From: Sphingopyxis sp.
GTDB lineage: Bacteria > Pseudomonadota > Alphaproteobacteria > Sphingomonadales > Sphingomonadaceae
DNA length: 35,226 nucleotides
Direction of reading: 5' to 3'
Assembly (NCBI RefSeq): GCF_025869345.1
Contig: NZ_JAOZVW010000109.1
Location: forward strand, 1 to 35,226
The number at the start of each line of letters is the position of its first letter. The stretch's first letter is position 1. Position numbers and translations under genes: made by a program. Below, piece by piece: positions 7,443 to 13,856 of the stretch. The notes beneath the pieces were generated by a model, which saw nothing but the letters and a program-made list of their open reading frames with translations, did no database searches and had not been told where the DNA came from.

Positions 7443-9305
7443 ATGCAGAATGAAACGAATTTCGACGTCATCGTCGTCGGCGGTGGACATGCCGGGACCG
7501 AGGCCGCCGCGGCGGCGGCGCGGCTTGGCGCGCGGGTGGCGCTCGTCAGTTTCGATCCCGCTCTGATCGGCACCATGTCGTGCAATCCCGCGATCGGCGG
7601 ACTCGGCAAGGGCCATCTGATGCGCGAGGTCGATGCGCTCGATGGCTGGATGGCGCGCGCCGCCGATGCCGCGGCGATTCATTACCGGATGCTCAATGCA
7701 TCGAAGGGCGCGGCGGTGCAGGGGCCGCGCATCCAGGCCGACCGCAAACTCTATCGCGAGGCGATCCAGCAATTGCTTGCGGCGGAGGATGGGATCACCG
7801 TCATTGCGGGCGAAGCGGCGGCGCTGGCCCTGTCGCCAGACGGAGCGCGGGTCGAGGGACTTGAGCTTGGCGACGGCGCGCGTCTGTCCGCGAAGGCGGT
7901 GGTGCTCGCAACCGGAACCTTTCTCGGCGGGCGGCTCTTTCGCGGCGAGGAGCGGATGGTGGGGGGGCGCATCGGCGAAGCCGGCGCGCATCGTCTCGCC
8001 GAGCAGCTTCGCGCCGCCGACCTGCCGATGGCGCGGCTCAAGACCGGCACGCCGCCGCGCCTTGACGGGCGGACGATCGACTGGGCGCGGCTTGAGGCGC
8101 AACCATCCGATGATGGAGACTGGACCTGTTCCACGTGGAACAGCGCGCGCAGCGTGCCGCAGATTTTCTGCGCGATCACGCGCACCAATCCTGCGTCGCA
8201 CGCGATCATCGCCGCGAATCTCGACCGCTCGCCGCTGTTCACCGGCGCGATCGGCGCTGCCGGGCCGCGCTATTGCCCGTCGATCGAGGACAAGATCCAT
8301 CGCTTTGCCGACCGCGACGGACATCAGGTGTTTCTGGAGCCCGAGGGACTCGATTCGCCGCTTGTCTATCCCAACGGGGTTTCGACCTCGCTTCCCGCCG
8401 ATGTCCAGCTCGCGATGCTGCGGACGATGGAAGGGCTGGAAAAGGTCGAGATGACGGTGCCCGGCTATGCGGTTGAATATGACCATATCGATCCGCGCTC
8501 GCTCGACCGCGGGATGCAGGTCCGCGCGATCGGCGGGCTGTACTGCGCGGGGCAGATCAACGGCACGACGGGCTATGAGGAGGCCGCCGCGCAGGGGTTG
8601 GTCGCGGGCGCCAATGCGGCGCTCGGCGTTCAGGGCCGCGCGCCGATGATCCTCGACCGCTCTGAATCCTATATCGGGGTGATGATCGATGATCTGGTGC
8701 TGCAGGGAGTGACCGAGCCCTATCGAATGCTCACCGCGCGCGCCGAATATCGCCTGCGCCTGCGCGCCGACAATGCCGCGACGCGGCTGACCCCGAAAGG
8801 GATCGCGCTCGGGCTGGTGCGGCCCGCGACGGCGGCGCTTTTCGAGGCGCGAATGGCCGAGCGGGCGAAGGCGCAGGCCTTGCTCGCGGCACCGGTCGCG
8901 ACGGCGGACTATGCCGCGATCGGCCTCGCGATTCCGGGCGATGGGGTGGCACGGCGCCGCATCGACCTGCTGCGCTTTCCCGCAGTCGCGATGGCATCGC
9001 TCAAGATGCTCGCGCCCGCGCTCGACGCGATCGATGATGCGATCCTGTCCGAGCTGGCCGAGGATGCGCATTACGCCCCCTATATTGCGCGGCAGGATGC
9101 CGAGCTTCGCGCGCTTGCGGCGAACGAGGCGATCGCGCTCGACCCGGCGCTCGACTATGCCGCGATCGGCGGCCTGTCGCGCGAAATGGTCGAGCGGCTG
9201 TCGAAGGCGCGGCCCGAGACATTGGGACAGGCGGCGCGGATCGACGGGGTGACGCCGGCAGCGCTGACCGCGATCATGGTGCATGGGCGGCGGCGCGCGG
9301 CATAG
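7443..9305 (+). CDS. mnmG: tRNA uridine-5-carboxymethylaminomethyl modification enzyme MnmG
   Basis: MnmG (GidA) is the FAD- and NADH-dependent partner of MnmE. This protein of about 620 residues has the family's usual length. FAD-binding [10 protein letters not shown] follows the N-terminal strand; [14 protein letters not shown], the [17 protein letters not shown] segment, ATGTFLGG and [10 protein letters not shown] are all family signatures. The C-terminal helical domain ends with [20 protein letters not shown] and the MnmE-contacting region. ATG 7443 puts FDVIVVGGG at the usual distance from the start; ATG 7428 would add five residues. A perfect parS palindrome is embedded in the coding sequence (8127-8142, read as CSTWN). 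The gene is bracketed by paired palindromic repeats of the same two types. Confidence 0.97.
   Translation: MQNETNFDVIVVGGGHAGTEAAAAAARLGARVALVSFDPALIGTMSCNPAIGGLGKGHLMREVDALDGWMARAADAAAIHYRMLNASKGAAVQGPRIQADRKLYREAIQQLLAAEDGITVIAGEAAALALSPDGARVEGLELGDGARLSAKAVVLATGTFLGGRLFRGEERMVGGRIGEAGAHRLAEQLRAADLPMARLKTGTPPRLDGRTIDWARLEAQPSDDGDWTCSTWNSARSVPQIFCAITRTNPASHAIIAANLDRSPLFTGAIGAAGPRYCPSIEDKIHRFADRDGHQVFLEPEGLDSPLVYPNGVSTSLPADVQLAMLRTMEGLEKVEMTVPGYAVEYDHIDPRSLDRGMQVRAIGGLYCAGQINGTTGYEEAAAQGLVAGANAALGVQGRAPMILDRSESYIGVMIDDLVLQGVTEPYRMLTARAEYRLRLRADNAATRLTPKGIALGLVRPATAALFEARMAERAKAQALLAAPVATADYAAIGLAIPGDGVARRRIDLLRFPAVAMASLKMLAPALDAIDDAILSELAEDAHYAPYIARQDAELRALAANEAIALDPALDYAAIGGLSREMVERLSKARPETLGQAARIDGVTPAALTAIMVHGRRRAA
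8127..8142. promoter_or_regulatory. parS: parS site 2, inside mnmG
   Basis: TGTTCCACGTGGAACA, identical to site 1, lies within the mnmG reading frame where it encodes Cys-Ser-Thr-Trp-Asn. It is 960 bases from site 1. The coding frame must tolerate the ParB site, in a region of MnmG between the GTPPRLDGR and ITRTN motifs. Confidence 0.92.
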
Positions 9306-9323
9306 CTCCCGGGGTTTTGATTG

Positions 9324-9465
9324 TCTCACACAAAGACACAAAGAGGGCAGGGCGGGCCGCAGCGATTGGCGAGGGATCGCGCGAAGCGCCCTTATTGATA
9401 AAGCATGGCCCAGTATCTTTGCGACGATGAAGGTCTGAGCGACATCTTTGTGTCTTTGTGTGAGA
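9324..9465. repeat. Palindromic repeat C (ACAAAG type, long loop)
   Basis: The arms 9324-9344 and 9445-9465 are perfect 21-base reverse complements, of the same sequence family as repeat A, separated by 100 bases. The loop differs from that of repeat A and has no recognised feature. The element lies in the 309-base gap between mnmG and rsmG and keeps a reading frame open upstream of rsmG, which would mislead automatic start calling. Confidence 0.86.
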
Positions 9466-9499
9466 TATTTGGGAACCAGCTTTTAGGGCTGGAGCATGT

Positions 9500-9564
9500 C
9501 TTCGCGCCTTTGCGCCTTTGCGTGAGCCTCGAAAAATTTCACGCAAAGGCGCGAAGGCGCGAAG
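9500..9564. repeat. Palindromic repeat D (GCAAAGGCG type)
   Basis: The arms 9500-9525 and 9538-9564 are reverse complements with one mismatch over about 26 bases and a 12-base loop. They are built from GCGCCTTTGC units, the same type as repeat B. The order C then D repeats the order A then B on the other side of mnmG. Apart from C, D and the rsmG ribosome binding site, nothing else is seen in this gap. Confidence 0.86.
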
Positions 9565-9614
9565 AAGAAAGAGAGATGGCCCGCTTCGCGGGATTCGATC
9601 GGACGAGAGGGATG

Positions 9615-10271
9615 ATGGTGAACGAGGTGCTGGCGAGCGAGGAGCAGGCGCGGGGGTGGATCGGCGATGGTTTTGCACCGACGGTCCGGCAATGGGAGCG
9701 GCTCGACCGCTTTGCCGGGCTGCTGGTCGAGGAGAATGAGCGGCAGAATCTGATCGCGGCGTCGACGGTTCCGAGCCTGTGGGTGCGGCATATCGCCGAC
9801 AGCGCGCAGTTGCTGGCGCTGGATTCGGGGCGCGACGGGCTGTGGGTCGACCTGGGGAGCGGACCAGGGCTGCCGGGGCTGGTGGTGGCGATCCTGAGCG
9901 AGCGGCCGATGCTGCTCGTCGAATCGCGGCGGCGGCGGTGCGAATTTCTGCGCGCGGTCGCGAACACGCTCGATCTCGCGCATGTCGAGGTCGCCGAAGC
10001 GCCGCTCGAACGCGTCGAGACACGCGCCGCGGCGACGATCAGCGCGCGCGCCTTTGCGCCGCTCGACCGGCTGATCGCCTTATCCACCCGTTTTTCGACC
10101 GAATCGACGCGCTGGCTGCTGCCAAAGGGACGAAACGCGGTTAAGGAACTGGCATTGCTGCCGCAGCCATGGCAGAGAATGTTTCACGTGGAACAGAGCC
10201 GCACCGACGTGGAAAGCCGGATTTTGGTGGGCGAAGGCCGCATCGGCGCAGAACAGCGAGGAAAGCGATGA
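9615..10271 (+). CDS. rsmG: 16S rRNA (guanine(527)-N(7))-methyltransferase RsmG
   Basis: RsmG (GidB) methylates G527 of 16S rRNA using S-adenosylmethionine. The product of about 218 residues has LVEENERQNLIAAST and WVRHIADSAQLLALD near the N-terminus, the SAM-binding loop DLGSGPGLPGLVVAIL, and ESRRRRCEFLRAVANTL after it. The long open frame from 9405 is repeat-derived, so the start is placed at ATG 9615, behind GAGAGGG (ATG 9612 and GTG 9618 are close alternatives). The C-terminal tail (MFHVEQ and beyond) is encoded by parS site 3. The stop overlaps the parA start (ATGA, 10268-10271), so rsmG, parA and parB form one operon. Confidence 0.95.
   Translation: MVNEVLASEEQARGWIGDGFAPTVRQWERLDRFAGLLVEENERQNLIAASTVPSLWVRHIADSAQLLALDSGRDGLWVDLGSGPGLPGLVVAILSERPMLLVESRRRRCEFLRAVANTLDLAHVEVAEAPLERVETRAAATISARAFAPLDRLIALSTRFSTESTRWLLPKGRNAVKELALLPQPWQRMFHVEQSRTDVESRILVGEGRIGAEQRGKR
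10180..10195. promoter_or_regulatory. parS: parS site 3, inside rsmG
   Basis: TGTTTCACGTGGAACA differs from the perfect palindrome of sites 1 and 2 at one position and keeps the CACGTG core. It lies in the 3' part of rsmG, where it encodes the residues FHVEQ, 72 bases before the parA start. ParB bound here could also influence parAB expression. Confidence 0.9.
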
Positions 10272-11050
10272 TCCGCATTGCCGTAGCGAACCAGAAAGGC
10301 GGGGTCGGCAAGACGACGACCGCGATCAATCTGGCGACCGCGCTTGCGGCGACCGGATGGCGAACATTGCTCATCGACCTCGACCCGCAGGGCAATGCCT
10401 CGACCGGGCTCGGCATCACGCAGGCGCAGCGCGAATATTCGAGTTATGATCTGCTGCGCGCCGAGGCGACGGTCGCCGAATGCGCGGTACCGACCGCGGT
10501 GCCGCGGCTCGACATCGTTCCCGCGACGGTCGACCTGTCGGGCGCTGAGATCGAGCTGATCGAGTTTGCCGACCGGCTGCACCGCCTGCAACAGGCGCTG
10601 TCGGGCGCCGAAGCCGGGCAATGGGACATCTGCCTGATCGACTGTCCGCCGTCGCTCGGCATGTTGACGCTCAACGCGCTGATCGCCGCCGAATCGCTGC
10701 TCGTGCCGCTTCAGTGCGAGTTTTTCGCGCTCGAGGGACTCAGCCAGCTGCTGACCACGGTCGAGCGGGTGCGCGGGCGCTTCAATCCGCAATTGTTCAT
10801 CCTGGGGGTCGCGCTCACCATGTTCGACCGCCGCAACCGGCTGACCGACCAGGTGTCGGACGATGTCCGCGAGGTGCTCGGCCCGGTGGTGTTCGAGACG
10901 GTGATTCCGCGCAATGTCCGCCTGTCCGAAGCGCCGAGCCATGGGCTGCCGGCGCTGATCTATGACCATCGCTGCGCCGGGTCGGCGGCCTATATCGCGC
11001 TTGCGCGCGAACTGATCGACCGCCTGCCCGACATTCGCAAGGCTGCTTAA
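10268..11050 (+). CDS. parA: Chromosome partitioning ATPase ParA
   Basis: This is a 260-residue ParA/Soj-type ATPase that binds nucleoid DNA as an ATP dimer and moves ParB-parS complexes. The N-terminus IRIAVANQKGGVGKTT contains the deviant Walker A with its signature first lysine (Lys10). LLIDLDPQGNASTGLG and CLIDCPPSLGMLTLNAL follow as the A' and Walker B regions, and RNVRLSEAPSHGLPALIYD is the usual C-terminal motif. No N-terminal DNA-binding domain is present, as expected for a chromosomal ParA. ATG 10268 overlaps the rsmG stop. The open frame to 10169 would add a low-quality extension and is rejected. Confidence 0.97.
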   Translation: MIRIAVANQKGGVGKTTTAINLATALAATGWRTLLIDLDPQGNASTGLGITQAQREYSSYDLLRAEATVAECAVPTAVPRLDIVPATVDLSGAEIELIEFADRLHRLQQALSGAEAGQWDICLIDCPPSLGMLTLNALIAAESLLVPLQCEFFALEGLSQLLTTVERVRGRFNPQLFILGVALTMFDRRNRLTDQVSDDVREVLGPVVFETVIPRNVRLSEAPSHGLPALIYDHRCAGSAAYIALARELIDRLPDIRKAA

Positions 11051-12007
11051 ATGTCTGATAATGAAAAGGAAACAGGCGGGCAGGCGCCGCGCAAGCGGCC
11101 CTCGGGCCTGGGGCGCGGGCTGAACGCCCTGTTCGGCGACGCGGCGGTCGAGGCGCCGGTGCTCGCCTCGCCGGGCGCGGCGGCGAAGGCGGCGCCGGTG
11201 GCGGGGGATGCGGTCCAGCATGTCGCGGTCGCGTCGATTCGTCCGCTGCCGAATCAGCCGCGCCGCCATTTCGACGAAGCGGCGATTGCCGAGCTCGCCG
11301 ATTCGATCGGCGCGCGCGGGCTGCTGCAGCCGATCATCATTCGCCATGCGCCGGATGGGCATGGTTATCAGCTCGTTGCCGGCGAACGCCGCTGGCGTGC
11401 GGCGCAGCGTGCCGGGCTGCACCAGATTCCCGCGCTCGTCCGCGATCTCGACGACGCCGCGACCTATGAGATTGCGCTGGTCGAGAATATCCAGCGCCAG
11501 GATCTCAATGCGATCGAGGAAGCGGCGGCCTATCGCCGCCTGATCGACGATTTCGGCCACAGCCAGGAGGCGCTGGCGAAGCTGGTCGGCAAATCGCGCA
11601 GCCATGTCGCGAATCTGATGCGCCTGCTCGACCTGCCGCAGGGCGTGCAGGATCTGGTCGGCGACGGCGCGCTGTCGATGGGCCATGCCCGCGCGCTGAT
11701 CGGCGCCGACGGGGCCGAGGATATCGCACGTCGGATCGTCAAGGAGGGGCTCTCGGTCCGCGCGGTCGAGGCGCTGGTGCGCGAAGGCAAGGGCGGGGGC
11801 CGCAACAGGGCGCCGCTCGAATATAAGAGCCTCGACGGCGGCCGCGATCCCGACATCGTCGCGGTCGAGCGCCATCTGTCCGAGCTGCTGGGGATCGGGG
11901 TCGCGATCCACTATGCCGGCGGCGGCAAGGGCGCGCTGACGCTCAAATTCGCGTCGCTCGATCAGCTCGACATGATCTGCCAGCGGCTGAGTGGCGAGGG
12001 AATCTGA
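11051..12007 (+). CDS. parB: Chromosome partitioning protein ParB
   Basis: This 318-residue ParB/Spo0J starts on the base directly after the parA stop. The Lys/Arg-rich N-terminus with SGLGRGLNALFGD is the usual ParA-stimulating segment. QPRRHFDEAAIAELADSI, then GERRWRAAQRAGL, is the CTP-binding/CTPase domain. VENIQRQDLNAIEEAAAYR leads to the helix-turn-helix HSQEALAKLVGKSRSHVANL that reads parS. A low-complexity linker and a C-terminal dimerisation domain complete it. Three matching parS sites lie within 4 kb upstream. It is the last gene of the operon. Confidence 0.97.
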   Translation: MSDNEKETGGQAPRKRPSGLGRGLNALFGDAAVEAPVLASPGAAAKAAPVAGDAVQHVAVASIRPLPNQPRRHFDEAAIAELADSIGARGLLQPIIIRHAPDGHGYQLVAGERRWRAAQRAGLHQIPALVRDLDDAATYEIALVENIQRQDLNAIEEAAAYRRLIDDFGHSQEALAKLVGKSRSHVANLMRLLDLPQGVQDLVGDGALSMGHARALIGADGAEDIARRIVKEGLSVRAVEALVREGKGGGRNRAPLEYKSLDGGRDPDIVAVERHLSELLGIGVAIHYAGGGKGALTLKFASLDQLDMICQRLSGEGI

Positions 12008-12149
12008 CTCCGGCCGATTCGCGCGATTCTTTTTCGCCGCGCGCTTAATCTGTCCCGCGGCGGGCCGTTAACAGGCCGAAGGCGATCCCCACGATCGACC
12101 TAACCATGGCTCAACGCCTTGTTTTCGCTCGCTTGCTCCGTGCAACGCG

Positions 12150-12290
12150 GGCTATTCGTATATGTGCTGTTAACCATGCTTGTTGCGCAAAGCCTGAACG
12201 GGTGACCCGCTAAAGGGGTCGGCGAATGGGGTGGGATTTCCATTCGAGTTTCGACGTGTTCGTTTCGACTAGTTCAAGGGACCAAATCAT
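12150..12290 (+). promoter_or_regulatory. Structured 5' leader of the DUF4402 gene
   Basis: The 283 bases between parB and the DUF4402 gene hold no open reading frame of note, but the last ~110 can fold. GACCC 12204-12208 pairs with GGGTC 12216-12220, GAATGG 12224-12229 pairs with CCATTC 12240-12245, and GTTTCGAC occurs twice (12248-12255, 12262-12269). GCGCAAAGCC at 12185-12194 resembles one core segment of the GEMM-I cyclic-di-GMP riboswitch, but the other core segment is not evident. AAGGGA at 12276-12281 is the Shine-Dalgarno. The promoter was not pinned down. Confidence 0.4.
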
Positions 12291-12785
12291 ATGCGCACCA
12301 CTGGAATGAAGCGCGCCCTCGCGGGCGCCGCGATTGCTGCCCTCGCGATGAACGCCTCGGCGGCGCACGCCGCGACGGCCACGGCGACGGCCAAGGCGAA
12401 AATCCTCGCGCCGCTGACGATCGCCAACAGCACCGACCTCGATTTCGCGACGATCGTCAGCGGCGCAACCGCCTCGACCGTCACGGTTTCGACCGCTGGC
12501 GGCGTGAGCTGCGGCAGCGGCCTGACCTGCATCGGCACGACCTCGGCCGCGGGCTTCAACCTCGGCGGCACGACCGGCCAGGCCGTCACGATCAGCGTTC
12601 CGTCGACGGTGTCGCTGAGCTCGGGCGCCAACAATATGACGGCTGCGCTGACCTCGTCGGCGACCTCGATGACGCTCGCCGCGTCGGGCAACAGCTTCTC
12701 GGTCGGCGGCACGCTCAGCGTCGGCGCCAATCAGGCGGCGGGCAATTATTCGGGGACGTTCAACGTCACCGCCAACTATCAGTAA
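12291..12785 (+). CDS. DUF4402 domain protein, candidate secreted fibre subunit
   Basis: This 164-residue precursor has a signal peptide (MKRALAGAAIAALAMNASAAHA, cleavage probably before ATATATAKAK). The mature part is Thr/Ser/Gly/Ala-rich beta sequence with the DUF4402 pattern: PLTIANSTDLDFATIVSG at the start and GTLSVGANQAAGNYSGTFNV at the end, finishing in an aromatic C-terminus (ANYQ). Two cysteines in SCGSGLTC could form a disulfide. The alternating small/hydrophobic N-terminal strand could serve for donor-strand exchange. It is followed by a terminator and then by chaperone and usher-like genes, so an abundantly made surface fibre subunit is the best guess. Spore-coat-U-like proteins are a related alternative. 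Confidence 0.82.
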   Translation: MRTTGMKRALAGAAIAALAMNASAAHAATATATAKAKILAPLTIANSTDLDFATIVSGATASTVTVSTAGGVSCGSGLTCIGTTSAAGFNLGGTTGQAVTISVPSTVSLSSGANNMTAALTSSATSMTLAASGNSFSVGGTLSVGANQAAGNYSGTFNVTANYQ

Positions 12786-12797
12786 TCGGGTGGGGGA

Positions 12798-12820
12798 CGG
12801 CGAGCCTTGAGGGCTCGCCG
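12798..12820 (+). terminator. GC-rich hairpin after the DUF4402 gene
   Basis: CGGCGAGCC (12798-12806) and GGCTCGCCG (12812-12820) form a perfect 9-base-pair stem with loop TTGAG. There is no T-run directly behind it. It sits 13 bases after the stop codon, where it could protect the 3' end of the subunit mRNA or aid the terminator that follows. Confidence 0.65.
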
Positions 12821-12825
12821 GCCGA

Positions 12826-12865
12826 CAAAAGGGCTTCGGAGCACCAGCCTCCGGAGCCCTTTTTC
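12826..12865 (+). terminator. Rho-independent terminator
   Basis: GGGCTTCGGAG (12831-12841) pairs with CTCCGGAGCCC (12849-12859), one G-U pair, followed by a run of five T (12860-12864) and preceded by AAAA. This is a textbook intrinsic terminator between the subunit gene and the chaperone gene, and would let the subunit be made in excess of chaperone and usher. Confidence 0.85.
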
Positions 12866-12890
12866 GTGCGTGCGGCCCCGGTCCGGCCGG

Positions 12891-12923
12891 CCATCATGGT
12901 TAGCGAAATATCAACCATGATGG
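12891..12923. promoter_or_regulatory. Perfect 11-base inverted repeat upstream of the chaperone gene
   Basis: CCATCATGGTT (12891-12901) is the exact reverse complement of AACCATGATGG (12913-12923), with an 11-base A/T-rich spacer. It lies 27 bases behind the terminator and 70 bases before the chaperone start, and has no T-run. An operator for a dimeric regulator or a leader hairpin are both possible. Confidence 0.6.
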
Positions 12924-12992
12924 CGCAACAGGGAGGCGACCAACCAAAGGAGCGGCGGCCGCCGCTCCGCAACGATTGTGGGGATCGTGTCT

Positions 12993-13823
12993 ATGTTGCG
13001 CTTTATAAAGGGCTTTTGCCTGTTCTCGGCGGCTGCGCTCGGCGCCGCTGCGCCGCCCGCTTTGGCTGCGGGCGACCTGCTTGTCGCGCCGACGCGGGTC
13101 ATTCTCGACGGATCGCGCGGCACCGAAGTGGTGCTTAACAATATCGGCAGCGAATCCGCGACCTATCGCATCAGCCTGGAAATCAAGCGGATGACGGCCG
13201 CGGGCGGGCTCGACGAGATCGACGAGGCGAATGCGACGCCCGCCGAGCGCGCCGCGCTCGACATGATTGCCTTCAGCCCGCGCCGCGTGACGCTGCCGCC
13301 GAACCAGCCGCAGGTGATCCGCGTCGGGGTGCGCCTTCCCGAAGGCCTCGCGCCCGGCGAATATCGCGCGCATATGCTGTTCCGCGCCGTGCCCGATGCG
13401 ACGCCTGCGGTCGCGGCCGATCCCGCCAGGCCCGCGCCCACCGGCGTGTCGATCGCGCTGACGCCGATCTATGGCATCACCATCCCGATCATCGTTCGCG
13501 TCGGCGACCTCGGCGTGACCGCGACGATCGGCGACGCCCGGGTCGGTGTGACGAAGGATGGGCCGGCGTTCGAGTTCGACCTGGCGCGGAGCGGCGACCG
13601 TTCGGTCTATGGCGATATCGAGGTGACGCGGCCGGGGGTCGCCGAGCCGCTGCTGCTCGCGCGGGGAATCGCGGTCTATCCCGAGGTCGGCGAACGCAGG
13701 GTATCGCTGCCCGTCCCGCCCGAACTCGCCGCGCAGCTCAAGGGGCCGGTGCATATCCGCTATAGCGAGGATCGCGACATCGGCGGCGGCACGATCGCCG
13801 AGGCCGACCGGGTGGTGAAATAG
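12993..13823 (+). CDS. PapD-like periplasmic pilus/fimbrial chaperone
   Basis: This protein of about 276 residues has a signal peptide (LRFIKGFCLFSAAALGAAAP, ending near ALAAG) and an Ig-like chaperone pattern: GDLLVAPTRVILDGSRGTEV for the first strands, ESATYRISLEIKRM, then SPRRVTLPPNQPQVIRVGVR, which is the G1-strand-like segment. Domain 2 includes PIIVRVGDLGVTATI and VHIRYSEDRDIGGG. PapD-like chaperones hold fimbrial subunits by donor-strand complementation and deliver them to the usher. ATG 12993 is chosen with GGGG 9 bases upstream; GTG 12978 is an alternative. The gene lies between a DUF4402 subunit and an usher-like gene, 33 bases before the latter. Confidence 0.85.
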   Translation: MLRFIKGFCLFSAAALGAAAPPALAAGDLLVAPTRVILDGSRGTEVVLNNIGSESATYRISLEIKRMTAAGGLDEIDEANATPAERAALDMIAFSPRRVTLPPNQPQVIRVGVRLPEGLAPGEYRAHMLFRAVPDATPAVAADPARPAPTGVSIALTPIYGITIPIIVRVGDLGVTATIGDARVGVTKDGPAFEFDLARSGDRSVYGDIEVTRPGVAEPLLLARGIAVYPEVGERRVSLPVPPELAAQLKGPVHIRYSEDRDIGGGTIAEADRVVK

Positions 13824-13856
13824 GCCCGGGATTCGCGCGAGGACCGCGGGCAAACG

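Noticed and set aside
7296..9341. 681-residue open frame on the minus strand across mnmG
   Set aside because: It is antisense to a clearly conserved gene, is Arg/His-rich with no domain pattern, and is kept open by high GC content and by the palindromic repeats at its ends.
9405..9614. N-terminal extension of RsmG by 70 residues
   Set aside because: The extension is translated from repeats C and D and contains repeat peptides; the family starts near ATG 9615, which has a ribosome binding site.
10080..10088. DnaA box (TTATCCACC)
   Set aside because: It is a single copy with one mismatch inside rsmG, with no cluster or AT-rich region, so no replication origin can be claimed here.
10184..11911. 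575-residue minus-strand open frame across parA and parB
   Set aside because: It is a shadow of parA and parB; composition is the usual Arg/Asp/Gln-rich antisense type and no family motif is visible.
12133..12164. Sigma-70-like promoter before the DUF4402 gene (TTGCTC with TATTCG or TATATG)
   Set aside because: The spacers would be 14 or 20 bases, outside the usual 16-18, so the match is not better than chance.
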